Of a stretch of 64,000 bases of DNA, positions 35,910-47,479 are shown piece after piece; position 1 is the first letter of the stretch, and every line of letters begins with the position of its first letter. The stretch is from Allolobophora icterica. Its lineage: Eukaryota > Annelida > Clitellata > Crassiclitellata > Lumbricidae. A program made the translations under genes and the position numbers. Under the pieces are notes generated by a model. The model saw nothing but the letters and a program-made list of their open reading frames with translations. It was not told the DNA's origin and made no database searches. The DNA lies in the NCBI GenBank assembly GCA_963556255.1, contig OY744605.1, forward strand, positions 33,546,463 through 33,610,462, read 5' to 3'.

Positions 35910-36299
35910 GCAATGTTACAGTGTTGGTTTTCAACGGTGTCACGACAAATGGTTCACAGACATTAATGGTTCACCGACAAATGGTTCACGACAAATGGTT
36001 CTGCGGGCGCCCATGAAGCGGGGGCGAGATGGAGAGAAAATAAAGCAGCAGGAACTGACTGATAAGGAGATAGGGAAATTAAGAGGCGAGGAACAAAGAA
36101 AGTGTTTACTCACAGAAGACAGTAACTGATGAGACGTAATTACGGCTAGGGCATGAGTGTACGTTGTAGGCATATTAAGTATGCGTATTAAGTATGCCTA
36201 CTCTGCGTTGGTTAGAACGCATATGAATTATTCACATAAACAGAAAAATCACATCTACCTAGGAACAAGTATTACTAGCTTCGATTCCAGTAGGCCTAT

Positions 36300-36510
36300 C
36301 TATAGGTATCTATATCCAACTTTATACAAGGTAAAATATAGCCTATATATATATAGGCCTATATATATATAAGACTTATATATATATATATATCCAACTT
36401 TATACAAGGTAAAATATGAATGCAATAACTCGTGATCACCATCATCATTGCCATTATTATTATCATCATGATCATCATCATTGTCGTCGTCGTCGTCGTA
36501 AGCATGATAT
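36300..36510 (+). repeat. Simple repeats (TATATA, ATCATC, GTCGTC)
   Basis: Several short microsatellites: TATATATA runs at 36345-36395, an ATCATC-like tract about 36437-36480 and (GTC)n at 36484-36498. Confidence 0.85.
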
Positions 36511-36751
36511 GATCCTAAGAAAATCCAAACGCAAAAATCTCATTAACTGCTACTAAGTTAACGTAGAAACTAGAAAGGATTCAATCATTCAATATGAACA
36601 TTTTCATTCATTAAATATTTTAACAATTTAACTAGTCTAACTTTAACATTTTCCCAATATTCACAGGTACCGACCTGCTATTCCGGGGTCCGCTATTCCG
36701 AGGTACGGTATTCCGGGAGTCTGCTAACACTTCACACCCATGGCTGCCTCA

Positions 36752-37197
36752 GGTAAGTGTAGGCCCTATGTGCCATCATTTACGGGGGATGGAATGGGAT
36801 GGGGGAAGCATAGGCGTAATTTGTGGGGGGTACGAGGGGTACCCGTACCCCCCACTTTTTGGACTGGGGGGTACTGTACCCCCCACTTTTTAAACAATGT
36901 CAAAGAATATTTTGTTATTGTGCCTTCCCAGAGAATGCAGTCTCCGCCAAAGTGCGAAAGTACTTAGTTACACATGTAAACCGAGAGCCAAAATTATTAT
37001 GAGAATACTGACAGGGAATATGTTCAAAATGGCCACCATGCGAAAAGCGAAAGTGGAGAAGAAATTGGTACCCCCCACTTTTTAGACCAAAGTATTGGTA
37101 CCCCCCCCACTTTTTTAGACTAAAGTTACGCCCCTGGGGGAAGGGGAGGGAAGGGAGGGGAAGTTGCTCCAATGACTTGGGGGGATAGACGCCCATG
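36752..37197 (+). mobile_element. GGGGAAGTTGCTCC MITE, 5'-truncated, hosting M3
   Basis: The part right of the nested M3 reads GGGGAAGTTGCTCCAATGAC and ends GGGATAGACGCCCATG, matching the complete relative at 45298-45466. The left terminus is missing. Confidence 0.5.
36809..37136 (+). mobile_element. MITE M3 (CATAGGCGTAA ends), TSD GGGGGAAG
   Basis: CATAGGCGTAATTTGTGGGG start, AAAGTTACGCCCCT(G) end. GGGGGAAG occurs at 36801-36808 and 37136-37143; the last base is ambiguous. Carries several TACCCCCCACTTTTT repeats. About 90% alike to 38317-38648 by eye. Confidence 0.8.
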
Positions 37198-37199
37198 GC

Positions 37200-38308
37200 T
37201 GGAACTCTTCGTTTTGATCGAATGATAAGCAGGATTATCTTGATCGATGAATGCTCAAAAATTACTATTAATATAACTTTTTATTATTAATATTACTATT
37301 ATTATTACTATTGTTATTATATGAAGATTTGTAAAACGCAAGTTAATGTAACTAAATACACCGCATGTGCAATTACGGTTATAATAAGTTACGAAGCATT
37401 TTATGTTCAACTACAACTCTGGAAATAGAAGCAATGTGCCATGGACGCTAAATTAGGCCTACTTACTCACTTTCCGAATAAACACGAATAGTAACGACCT
37501 AAGTAACGACGTAGGCCCTATAATTTATGTAAAGGTCATCGTTTTATCCGATTGTTTATCCGATTACGTCATTTTTGGACATTGTTTCGCGTCGTGGAAA
37601 CGCGTTGATGAGAATGATTCATTTGGAACAATGACTTTCAAAAGATGGAACGAATACACAGAAAATTGCAAAAGCCAAGAGTTACTAATTGATCGACACA
37701 TAAATCGATCATCTGAGAGAAGATCGAAGCTAAACGTAAGAATTAATTGTTTCACTTTATGACACAAATTGATAAATGAATGTTTATATAGGCCTTAAAC
37801 CCATTTGATCGATTGATAGATCAAAAAGCCTAATCTAATCTGCGGACTTATTTCCGTTATCGTAATTCACAACGTTATCACACTGCGCAAATCTAAGCAT
37901 TGCGCAGTTGATGGCACGTGACAACGACGGACTATAGTGCGTTCCATGGAGGGAAACGAACATCATGTTCTTCGGGGGCTATTTCTACCAGTTGCTAAGA
38001 GGAATTAGAATTTTCGCCCAAGTTCTCACCAATTTGAACTCCCCAGTAGGGATGTTAGGAACTTTATTCCCAGAGCCCTATTTGCTATTATCTATAGCCA
38101 TCCATAATCTCCACCAGTTATACTATATCAGTCTGTCACACTGTGCGTTGTGACAAAAATCATTTTTTTAAATTTAGCTATATTTATTATTCCGATGTGA
38201 TTGATTCCTATGTTAATGTAAATGGCTGCGGTGTGCCATCCAGTTTTCTTTGATAAACGAGTATACATAAATGTTATCATAATGCGACAACGGTCGCTTT
38301 ACGCAAAC
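37200..38308. other. Intergenic, no gene recognised
   Basis: Only short open frames. A (TATTAT)n-like tract lies near 37280-37320. Confidence 0.4.
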
Positions 38309-38316
38309 CCTTATAT

Positions 38317-38648
38317 CATAGGCGTAATTTGTGGGGGGTACGAGGGGTACCCGTACCCCCCACTTTTTGAACTGGGGGGTACTGTACCCCCCACTTTTTA
38401 AAGAATGCCAATCAATATTTTACTATTGTGCCTTCCCAGAGAACGCAGTCATCGCCAAAAGTACGAAAGTACTTAGATACACTGTCACACAGGTAAACCA
38501 AGAGACAAAATTAATGAGAATACTGACAGGGAGCATGTTCAAAATGGTCACCATGCGAAAAGCGAAAGTGGAGAAGAAATTGGTACCCCCCACTTTTTAG
38601 ACCAACATTTTGGTACCCCCCACTTTTTAGACTAAAGTTACGCCCATG
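38317..38648 (+). mobile_element. MITE M3, TSD CCTTATAT
   Basis: CATAGGCGTAATTTGTGGGG start, AAAGTTACGCCCATG end, perfect CCTTATAT at 38309-38316 and 38649-38656. An 89-codon open frame inside is a by-product of its sequence and has no homology I know. Confidence 0.92.
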
Positions 38649-39392
38649 CCTTATATTATTGCAAAAGCGTAACCAGCCGAGATCGATCCTTTAAGCTTCT
38701 GTTTAACGACGCTGTGTCGTAACAAAGATGATTATCGTCTCCCTCCTTTCTCCAGGCTTTAATTGGCATTACCCAAGTACAGGCAGTGGCGCGGAGTTTG
38801 ACGATGCGTAAGATCCCGTGACGTAAATTTAGGCCAAAGTAATTAGGTCAAAGATATTCGTCCGGAAAATGCACTCTGCTTACCGGGACAGAGAGCGAGT
38901 CTACTGGGAGACAATTATCATCAACCAGTCCAGAGAACCTAAGAAGCTCTGGACGACGTTCAACGGCCTCCTTGGCCGTTGCTCTTCGAACCGTCAGACG
39001 CAGTCTTCTCCGTCTTTTACTGCCGAAGCATTCTTGGAACATTTGACTGCCAAGATTGCGTCTATCCGAACTGCTACTTCCGCTTCTCCTCCGCCATATT
39101 TCTCCACTACTGATGTTCGGCTATCCGTCCTCAAGGAGATAACTAGTCTGGAGCTACGATGTCTCATCCTAGCCGCAGCACCAAAGACTTGTGAGCTCTA
39201 CCCGGTGCCTACGTTCCTTTTCCAGGAACTTGTCGACGACCTCCTGCCGTTCCTCACCCTGCTCCGCAATCGGTCGATCCAGGAGGCCCATCTACGTACA
39301 AGTTTCCCAGAAGCGGTCGATTCTCATTCCGGCCATGAAGCGAGATGGGCTGGACTCAAGTGATCCAGCAAATTACCGCCCTATAGCAAATG

Positions 39393-39710
39393 TGACATTA
39401 ACATAACATAACATAACATAACATAACATAACATAGCATAGCACAACAGAGATTTACGGTGGTTCAGAAGACTAAAGCCTGTGTGAGAACCACCACTATA
39501 TACATGTCCTAATATCCTATTTGCCCAAGCTTGGCCTTGAAGTTGTTGAGCGACTCCACTGAAACCGTCTCATCACTCAGCTCGTTCCAGGCATTAACTA
39601 CTCTGCTGCTGAAAAATCTTTGCTTGACAGAGCCTTCTGGCTTCCTAAAGATCTTATATCTATGCCCTCGTAATCCACTTCTGTCGGCCAGCTTAAAAAA
39701 TCTTTCCTCT
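39393..39710 (-). pseudogene. 3' end of another LINE, (TTATG)n tail, nested
   Basis: The minus frame reads RSGLRGHRYKIF, then FFSSRVVNAWNELSDETV and LNNFKAKLGQIGY-stop, the C-terminus of a different non-LTR RT lineage. About 110 bp of 3' UTR follow, ending in seven or so TTATG units (ACATA on +, 39397-39436). It sits exactly between IANVTL and KILERIV of the host LINE. Confidence 0.8.
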
Positions 39711-39970
39711 CCAAAATATTGGAGCGCATTGTTGCAAATCAACTAATTGGTTATCTGAATGTGAATGGACTTTACTCCCCTCACTCCAGTCGGGTTTTCG
39801 CAGGAATCATTCCACAGAAACTTCACTGGTCCGTCTCCTGTCGGATTTATATGGCGCCATGGACCGTAGTCAGATTACCCTTTTAGCCCTTTTTGATGTT
39901 AGCTCGGCTTTCGACTATGTCGATCATGCTATACTTCTCCAGCGCCTCTCTGTTTCCTTTGGGCTAGTTG

Positions 39971-40834
39971 CAGTCTTGTTGTCAAGACCTTGAACCTCAA
40001 GACCAAGACCAAGACCAAGACCTTGAACCTCAAGACCAAGACCAAGACCAAGACCTTGAACCTCAAGACCAAGACCAAGACCTTGAACCTCGAGACCAAG
40101 ACCGAGACCAAGACCCAAAAAAATCACAGTCGTATCCAGACTTCTATTCCTTACTAAAAAATTGTCAAGTCGAAATACTCGTTATTTTAATGAAAACATG
40201 AGGTTTTTCTTTTATTCAAGCAAAACAACTCTAAATGGAGACTGCAGAGAATTCCAAATTCGTATTTACAAAAGTCCTTCATGCGAAACGTTATTCCAAA
40301 TGCCTGTTGAATTTTATAAAAGAAAACAATTTGCTCAGAATTTTCTGACCAACAAGTGACCTGTGGGCCTCAAAAAATTCTGCCATGTGAAAAAACACGG
40401 TCTACAAGTGCTGAAATCGCTAGCACACAAAGCAGCTTTTCAAGAACCGGATGTAAATGTACAAATTAATCGTGAGTCTGTTTTGAAATCATTCCATGGT
40501 AAATAACCGGAAGTCAAAATAATTATCCAAAACAACAGTGAAGGCTCATTCACACCGTGTAAATACTGTATGAGTAATTATTGGATATATTTTTAAAATT
40601 CTTGCCGTTTGTTAAAATTAATGACTGTTCATATTGACAAAAGTCTTGGTCTTGGTCTTGCAAAACCAAGACCAAGACGTTGAACCTCAAGACCAAGACC
40701 AAGACCAAGACCTTGAACCTCAAGACCAAGACCTTTGGTCTCGACTCTCGAGACCAAGACCAAGACCAAGACTTTTAAAAACGAACTCGAGTGCACTTGA
40801 GACCAAGACCTTGGTCTCGAGGACAACAAGACTG
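39971..40834 (-). mobile_element. hAT-1 element copy 2, TSD GCTAGTTG
   Basis: CAGTCTTGTTGTC..GACAACAAGACTG termini, perfect GCTAGTTG at 39963-39970 and 40835-40842, and the same internal region and arrays as copy 1 with different repeat numbers. Confidence 0.93.
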
Positions 40835-41344
40835 GCTAGTTGGCAAACCGTTAGACTGGCTATCATCTTATCTTACTGGTCGCACTAACTCTGTTATTGC
40901 TGGTTCCTCTAGGTCCCGCTGGGTCCCCGCCCTCTTTGGTGTACCCCAGGGGTCCGTCCTTGGCCCGCTACTTTATGTTTTGTTTACTTCTGATATTAGC
41001 TCATGCTACAGTCATGTGGGCTGCTTCACCAGCTTTATGCTGACGATGTTCAAGCATATGTCCACTGCCGCGCAGCTGATGCAGTGGCTTCTGTTGGGTT
41101 GATGTGCCGAGCTATTGATGCCCTCTCAGCTTGGATGGCCTCAAACCGGTTGCTTCGTTCGACCCAGATTATTCAAGAACGTTAATCAAACTCTCGGCAT
41201 ACGATAGGGCCTACATCTAAAAAGCCCTTCTCTGACTAGACTATCACGTATCCCAAGCGTAAACCTATTATGCTGGCCTAATGTATTGTTATGATAAAAT
41301 TATAATTATATGGACTCGCTTAACTTTCTTCTGTAGATCACATG

Positions 41345-41576
41345 CGTCCGATTCTACGATTCTAATGATTCTACGATTCTAATAATTCTACGATTCTAGT
41401 GATTCTACGATTCTGATGATTCTACGATTCTAATGATTCTACGATTCAACAATTCTACTGCTCTACTGATTCTTCGATTCTAGTCATTCTACGAGTCTAA
41501 TGATTCCGCTGATTCTACGATTCTATACTGAATCTACGATTCTACGATTCTACTGATTCTACGATTCTACTAAAAT
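41345..41576 (+). repeat. Minisatellite of ATTCTACGATTCTA units
   Basis: About fourteen degenerate units built on GATTCTACGATTCTAATG, tandem, ending 40 bp before the (GT)n array. Confidence 0.9.
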
Positions 41577-41608
41577 GCCAATTCGCCGCATATGAACTCG
41601 GTCGCCTC

Positions 41609-41871
<263 letters not shown>

Positions 41872-41879
41872 GGTCGCAA

Positions 41880-42465
41880 GGGCGGAGAATGGAAGGCAGA
41901 ACGGATGATAGAAAGTCTCAGAAGACGGATTCAGGATCATGAGCGGCAATAACTGGAAACGGAAAGCGAACAAGGAAAGAAAAGAAATTATAAATTGGAT
42001 AATGTGCGACCCCGCTGTAACGAAACAAAACCCGCATATAGTCTTTTAAAAGTTATCAATGAACTGCTTTGCAAACCAGTTCTCTGCCCTTCTCTGATCA
42101 GATCAAACTAGACGACTAGAGGTAGAAACAGCATGAACAAAATATTAACATGTGCAAAACTGTCTAATGTCAGACGAACGCTAGTATAATAGATTAACGT
42201 TGCAAGACATTTTTACTGCAAACTCTTCAATAATGTTAAACCGAATATACTTGCTGAAATTATGAGCTAATTATAATAATTATAATTTTATGATAGAAAA
42301 AGAATCTTGCAAGATCAGTTATACTTTTTTGCTGTAGGCCTAGGCCTATTTGCTAATAATCTGACACTGAATAATTATTGTCATATTCATATCATAAAAT
42401 CATGCTACATCATGCATGTAGGCCTAATCAGTATCAGTTTTGGTAAACTGTAGGGCTGTTTAGCA
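41880..42465. other. Intergenic, no gene recognised
   Basis: AT-rich; nothing identified. Confidence 0.4.
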
Positions 42466-42473
42466 GTGTTTAA

Positions 42474-43320
42474 TCTAGACGTCTTTGGGGGGGAATGTCC
42501 CCCCCCATGGGCGGCGATCTAGGGGGACGGGGGGACATGGCCCCCACCTTTAAGAGTGGGGGGGGGGGCACTCCATGCATTTGTCCCCCCCCCACATTTT
42601 GAAGAAACACCAAAAAAGGCGGAGAAATGTAATTGCGCGTGAGTGTTTTCGCAGCGTTTTTGACCAGACGAGGTAAAAATAAATTTTTTTAGGAGAAGTG
42701 TTCCCCAAAATTATGAGAAAGAAGAGAAAGAAGAAGGAATTCGTAAAAAACTTAAATATTGCTGGGAGACGGGAAAAAGTTGTAAAAAAACGTGGCGAAT
42801 GACTAAAAAAAAGGTCATCAACTTTTTTGGGAGATGAAAGGGAAATTTTTCGGAGATGAAGTGGCAGAAAATTTTTTTTTTTGGGACAAGATTTTCCAAA
42901 ACCTGTCGTCGACGAGATCGTGGCCGACTTTGTCCCCCCACCTCTCAGACAAGATCGCCGCCACTGCCCCCCTCCCAGGATTGATGTTTCCCCCCAGAGG
43001 CCAGCAATATTACAATGTAGAGACCTTTAGGGGAGGAAAATTTCCCCCAGGATAGTTGTGGATACATGGTTTACCCCCCCCCGAGAGAAGAATTCCTAAA
43101 AAAAGGTCATCAACCTTTTTGAAACAGTAATTGCTGTAGAAAAAAGTTAAGAATCGGACGAAGGACTAAAAAAGGTCATCAACTTTCTTTGAAGATGAAA
43201 TTAGGAAAAGTCTGAAACTTTTTCAAGATGGATGAAAAAAATCTTGTGGAAATTCTTTGGTCCCCCCAGAAACCTTGTTTCCCCTCCCAGAAGAGCAGAG
43301 GGGGACTAGATTAAACACTG
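42474..43320 (+). mobile_element. MITE M8 (CAGTGTTTAATCTAG ends) hosting MITE M1
   Basis: Left end CAGTGTTTAATCTAGAC, right end GACTAGATTAAACACTG, 15-bp inverted repeats. The flanking direct repeat GCTGTTTAG occurs at 42465-42473 and 43321-43329, one base longer than the usual hAT TSD, which may be chance. M1 (42506-42966) lies near its left end. Confidence 0.8.
42506..42966 (+). mobile_element. MITE M1, long variant, nested in M8
   Basis: CATGGGCGGCGATCTAGG start and AAGATCGCCGCCACTG end. The flanks are C-runs so no unambiguous TSD can be read. Shares the AAGGTCATCAAC and TTTGAAGAAACACC boxes with 35170-35909. Confidence 0.8.
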
Positions 43321-43329
43321 GCTGTTTAG

Positions 43330-44565
43330 CTATACATTGGTTAAAGCGTATAGGCGTCTCTGTGGGCGACGATGCCACTACGCAGTGGCGTAGCTGTGTA
43401 GGTTCAGAGGAATAGTGCGGCCGCATCGCGGGTGATGTATAATATGGGACTGCTAATAGGGCGGCAAACTGAGGTGCTTAAGACAATTGTATCACCACCC
43501 TATAATTTCAATGGTCATCGCGTGACGACAACGAGAGCCTATAGACCCAAAAGCGCCAGATTTGGCCGCTGAGAAACATCAGACTCGATAGGCCTATACT
43601 GTCGAGTTTAACTCAAGTTAAACTGACCCGAGCTATCTGCCTGTCTATGAAAACCCATACGCCGAGTATTGCGTATTATTTAAGCTACGTGTATAAACCG
43701 ACAACCGCAGGCTGTCAAAGCCTTTCTGGTTGTTATCCGACACACTGACACTCCCCATTCCTCTCTCTCACTCGTTGTTTTAGGATAGCACATAGCGCGT
43801 GTCAGATTAAAGTCTCATTCACTGGCGTAAACTTGTCCAAAATATTGGGGGAGGACATTTGGTTATTCATTCTACACTTGTTGCATTGAGTGGACACAGT
43901 GGCGTATCCAGGATTTCTTGCGTGGGGGGCAAGGGTTTCCTCTGAGGGGCGCCACGTTCTAGGGTAAATTGATAATCAACTTTAAATGTTAGCACATGTG
44001 TATTTGAAATAATGCCATGTGTAGTAGACCACTAGTATATAGGCCTATGCTATCTTCTATATAAAACTGTTTAAAAGTGACGAAATGTTTCCTATCCTAT
44101 GTCCCTTACCATGGACATTTTCAATGGAAATAGGATATTGAAGATAGGAAAAGGTTCTAAAGATCGGTTCTAGATATATCAATTATCGAGTCAAAAATTA
44201 AGGGGAAGAACTGAGCAGACTTAACTTCATTATCAACCGTCTGTAACAGTTCTGATGCTTCTGACAGTTTCTGATAGATCAGATCATTCTGTACATCACG
44301 GCATAATAAAGTTCATTTCTGCTTTCCAATTTTAGGTGATTTTGCAAAAGTAGAATCAATTATACCTGAGTTGGCTAGGGGATGCAGGTTGGCAGAGTTA
44401 TGTCTAAGGCAGATATAAACTGGCAAAATAAATTGGCGAGGACCTCTAGTAGTTCAAGAAAATTCCCAGTGTTTTCATTCAGAACTATGCAAGAATGTTC
44501 TCGGTGTCCTCTGAATGAAAGCCCTTGTTTTGCTAAAATGAAATAACGTCACATGAATCGTCCTT
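43330..44565. other. Intergenic with MITE debris
   Basis: Single MITE-like ends are visible (CAGTGGCGTAGCTG at about 43384, CAGTGGCGTATCCAGG at about 43899) without partners. No gene recognised. Confidence 0.4.
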
Positions 44566-44569
44566 TTCA

Positions 44570-44816
44570 ATAGCTCTGGGGAGTGGGGTTTAAAATACCC
44601 GCCAAGGAGAAATTTGGTTCGAGATTTCTGCTCCACCTGCATCCCCTAGCCAACTCATGTGTAATTAGTACACTGACCAAACACTGCCGGTGGGAAGATG
44701 AGACGGCGAGGGAGAGAACTGGCCACCCACCCTCATATGCCGAGGCTAAGAAAATGAAGTCGCTAACACTTCATACCCATGGCTGCCTCAGGGCTAGCTT
44801 AAGGGACTGTTCTTCT
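44570..44816 (+). repeat. SINE-A, near-complete copy with (TTC)n tail
   Basis: Runs from TTGGTTCGAGATTTCTGC (worn B box) through CACCTGCATCCCCTAGCCAA, GGTGGGAAGATGAGACGGCG and ACTTCATACCCATGGCTGCC to CTTAAGGGACTG, followed directly by a 190-bp pyrimidine microsatellite. Clearest of about seven copies. Confidence 0.8.
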
Positions 44817-45002
44817 TCTTCTCCTTCTTCTCCTTCTTCTCCTTCTCCTTCTCCCTCTCCCTCTCCGTCTTCCTCTTCCTCTTCCTCTTCTTCTTCTTCC
44901 TCCTCCTCCTCCTCCTCTTCTTCTTCTTCTTCTTCTTCTTCTTCTTCTTCTTCTCCTCCTCCTCCTCCTCCTCGTCCTCCTCGTCCTCCTCTTTCTTCTT
45001 TT
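44811..45002 (+). repeat. (TTC/TCC)n pyrimidine tract, SINE tail
   Basis: About 190 bp of almost pure TTC, TCC and TCG triplets immediately following the SINE-A 3' end. Confidence 0.95.
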
Positions 45003-45297
45003 GCACTTGGCGTCGTTCCTGCCTTATTAAATTTAAACATTACAGTTTGATTATTTGAAATGCGAAATTTTGCAAGCAAATGTAACATGTCAATCTGCGA
45101 CTAAATGAGGTTCCAGATGCTACAAAGAAACTTAGTGCCTACATCGATGACATCATGCTGTGGAGTCTGTCTATGCACCTCAAACTTAACGGTGGGGCAT
45201 GAATCCCCATGATCATACGAAAAGTATTAAATCTGCTGACTCCTAGCGATTGAATTATGAGAAATAATTCCGAAGGTCCGCAATAACCCCGCTGTGG

Positions 45298-45466
45298 CCA
45301 GGGGCGTCTACACCATAGAAACCTTGGAGCAAATGCTCCATCCAAGAAATAGGGGTGGGGTGATCTGTCAGTGTGTGTGCCACCATTTTAGGGGGGGACT
45401 GGGAGGGGGAAGAAGAGGGGGAAGGGGAAGTTGCTCCAATGACTTAGGGGGATATACGCCTCTAGC
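45298..45466 (+). mobile_element. GGGGAAGTTGCTCC MITE, complete copy
   Basis: CAGGGGCGTCTACACC start and GGGATATACGCCTCTAG end as imperfect inverted repeats. Matches 36752-37197. No TSD recognisable. Confidence 0.5.
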
Positions 45467-45651
45467 GTCAATGACAATTTCACCTTCAAACTATGCTAAG
45501 TGTAGCTGTTCTAGCATACAGTTACAGTTACTGTTCTAGCATACGTATTGTAAGTAGGCCTAGTGTATGAATTTGAAAATACAGGCTGTTAATGCTAAAA
45601 AAATGCAGTGTTAATCAATTTAGGGCCTAAAGCTTTGCATTGAGTTGTTGA

Positions 45652-45845
45652 CAGTGATATGTTCCTAGCGGAAAATAGTTGCGTATTGCTAATTTTTTTA
45701 GTTAAACTTTTTAGTTAGCAACTAGAAATTTTAGTTAAACTATGGTTTTAACTAAACTATTTTTTTTAGTTAAACTTCATCCTTAACTAAAATTTTTGTT
45801 AAACTAAAAGTTAGCAACTTTTTAGTTAACTATTGCCCATCACTG
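45652..45845 (+). mobile_element. AT-rich hAT-like MITE (CAGTGAT ends)
   Basis: CAGTGAT at the left and GCCCATCACTG at the right, with repeated TTTAGTTAAACT and AGTTAACTATTGC boxes in both orientations. Flanks show no TSD. Confidence 0.4.
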
Positions 45846-46098
45846 GGTCGGGAAAACTATTGCTCGTTTTGGGGAAGCAGGTAGGCCCCTATACATAATT
45901 AGAAAGCCATTTTCTCAAAGATAGAGGACAAACGTATTATGTCCAACTTTTATAAGACCATGGAGTTATTACGTTTGTGCTCTAACAGTCGAATATATCA
46001 GTGTGGCCCAATATCTATATCTCTTAATAATACTATGTATAAACAGTGTGCCAAATTTTATGCTTATAACAAAATGCACAATTGTTTCGCTATGCCGC

Positions 46099-46250
46099 TT
46101 GGTCTTGGTCTTGAGGTTCAAAGTCTTGGTCTTGGTTTTTCAAGACCAGGGCCAAGTCTTTTGTCAATATGAACAGTCATTAACAAAAAGTAAGAATTTT
46201 AAAAATTTATCCAATGATCACTAATACAATTGCTTTAGTATTTACACCGT
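46099..46250 (+). mobile_element. hAT-1 internal fragment (copy 5)
   Basis: GGTCTTGGTCTTGAGGTTCA followed by the unique segment GTCAATATGAACAGTCATTA matches the inner right part of copy 3. Both termini are missing; it breaks off at the TGTC/TGCC microsatellite. Confidence 0.75.
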
Positions 46251-46313
46251 TGTCTGTCTGTCTGTCTGTTTGCCTGTCTGTCTGTCTGTCTTCCTGCCTG
46301 CCTGCCTGCCTGT

Positions 46314-46392
<79 letters not shown>

Positions 46393-46412
46393 GCTGTGTC
46401 TGTCTGTCTGTC
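46251..46412 (+). repeat. (TGTC)n/(TGCC)n tetranucleotide array
   Basis: TGTC units flank about 25 consecutive TGCC units. Confidence 0.97.
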
Positions 46413-46455
46413 TATGACTCAAGCATTTTTACCACTTACTCACCTTAGCCGTCTG

Positions 46456-47426
46456 CAGTCTTGTTGTCCTCGAGACCAAGGTATTGGTCTCGAGTGCACT
46501 CGAGTTCGTTTTTAAAAGTCTTGGTCTTGGTCTTGAAACCGAAAGTCTGGGTCTTGGTCCTGAGGTTCAAAGTCTTGGTCTTGGTCTTGAGGTTCAAAGT
46601 GTTGGTCTTGGTTTTTCAAGACCAGGGCCAAGTCTTTTGTCAATATGAACAGTCATTAACAAAAAGTAAGAATTTTAAAAATTTATCCAGTGATCACTAA
46701 TACAATTGCTTTAGTATTTACACGGTGTGAACGAGGCTTTTCTGTTGTTTTGGACAATTACTTTTACCTCCGGTTATTTACCATATGAAATGATTTCAAA
46801 AGTGAATCACGATTTGCTGCTGTGTGTGCCAGCGATTTCAGCACCTGTAGAACGTAGCTAGGCTATTCTTTCACATGGCGGAATTTTATGAGGCCCCACA
46901 GGTCATGTCTTGGTCAGGAGATTCCTAGCGAATTGATTTTTATAAAATGCAACAGACATTTGGAATAACATTTCGCATGAAGAACTTTTGCAAGTACCAT
47001 AATTTAGAATTCTCTGCAGTCTGCATTTAGAGTCAATTGTTTTGCTTGAAAAAATAAAAGACTCACGTGTTTTCATTAAAACAGCGAGTAGTCCGACTTG
47101 ACAATTTTTTTAATAAGGAATATAGCAGTCTGGATATAATTGTGATTTTTTGGGTCTCGGTCTTGGTCTTGAGTTTCAAAGTCTTGGTCTTGGTCTTGAG
47201 GATCAAGGTCTTGGTCTTGGTCTTGAGGTTCAAGGTCCTGGTCTTGGTTTTGGTCTTGAGGTTCAAAGTCTTGGTCTTGAGGTTCAAGGTCTTGGTCTTG
47301 GTCTTGGTCTTGAGGTTCAAGGTCTTGGTTTTGGTCTTGAGGTTCAAAGTCTTGGTCTTGGTCTTGAGGTTCAAGGTCTTGGTCTTGGTCTTGGTCTTGA
47401 GGTTTAAGGTCTTGACAACAAGACTG
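46456..47426 (+). mobile_element. hAT-1 element copy 3 (inverted), TSD GCCGTCTG
   Basis: CAGTCTTGTTGTC..GACAACAAGACTG ends and perfect GCCGTCTG at 46448-46455 and 47427-47434. Opposite orientation to copies 1, 2 and 4. The transposase relic is on the + strand near 46820-46930 (VCASDFSTC..., FMRPHRS.LGQ). It has the longest GGTCTTGAGGTTCAA array. Confidence 0.93.
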
Positions 47427-47479
47427 GCCGTCTGACGTGCACGTGTTTGATTTCGATCTTGACCTGGAACTGATTTTCC

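Larger units (their letters stand above)
38850..41180 (+). pseudogene. CR1/L2-like LINE fragment broken by two later insertions
   Basis: The first piece (38869-39390) reads REPKKLWTTFNGLLGR, LAAAPKTCELYPVPTFLFQE and, in another frame, GLDSSDPANYRPIANVTL. After a minus-strand LINE insert (about 39393-39710) it continues KILERIVANQL. After the hAT-1 copy (39971-40842) come DWLSSYLTGR and FGVPQGSVLGPLLYVLFTSD, then LYADDVQAYVH. These are RT motifs in the correct order. Frameshifts and truncations at both ends make it non-functional. Confidence 0.85.

Noticed and set aside
38331..38600. 89-codon frame in MITE M3, with a related frame in 36740-37085
   Set aside because: Both lie inside the MITE, end at its terminal TACCCCCCAC repeats and show no family similarity; sharing is due to common transposon ancestry.
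44771..45088. Poly-Glu and poly-Ser frames
   Set aside because: Derived from the SINE-tail pyrimidine tract.
46207..46422. Direct tetranucleotide repeats, checked as a CRISPR-like array
   Set aside because: Units are 4 bp with no spacers, and the genome is clearly eukaryotic.
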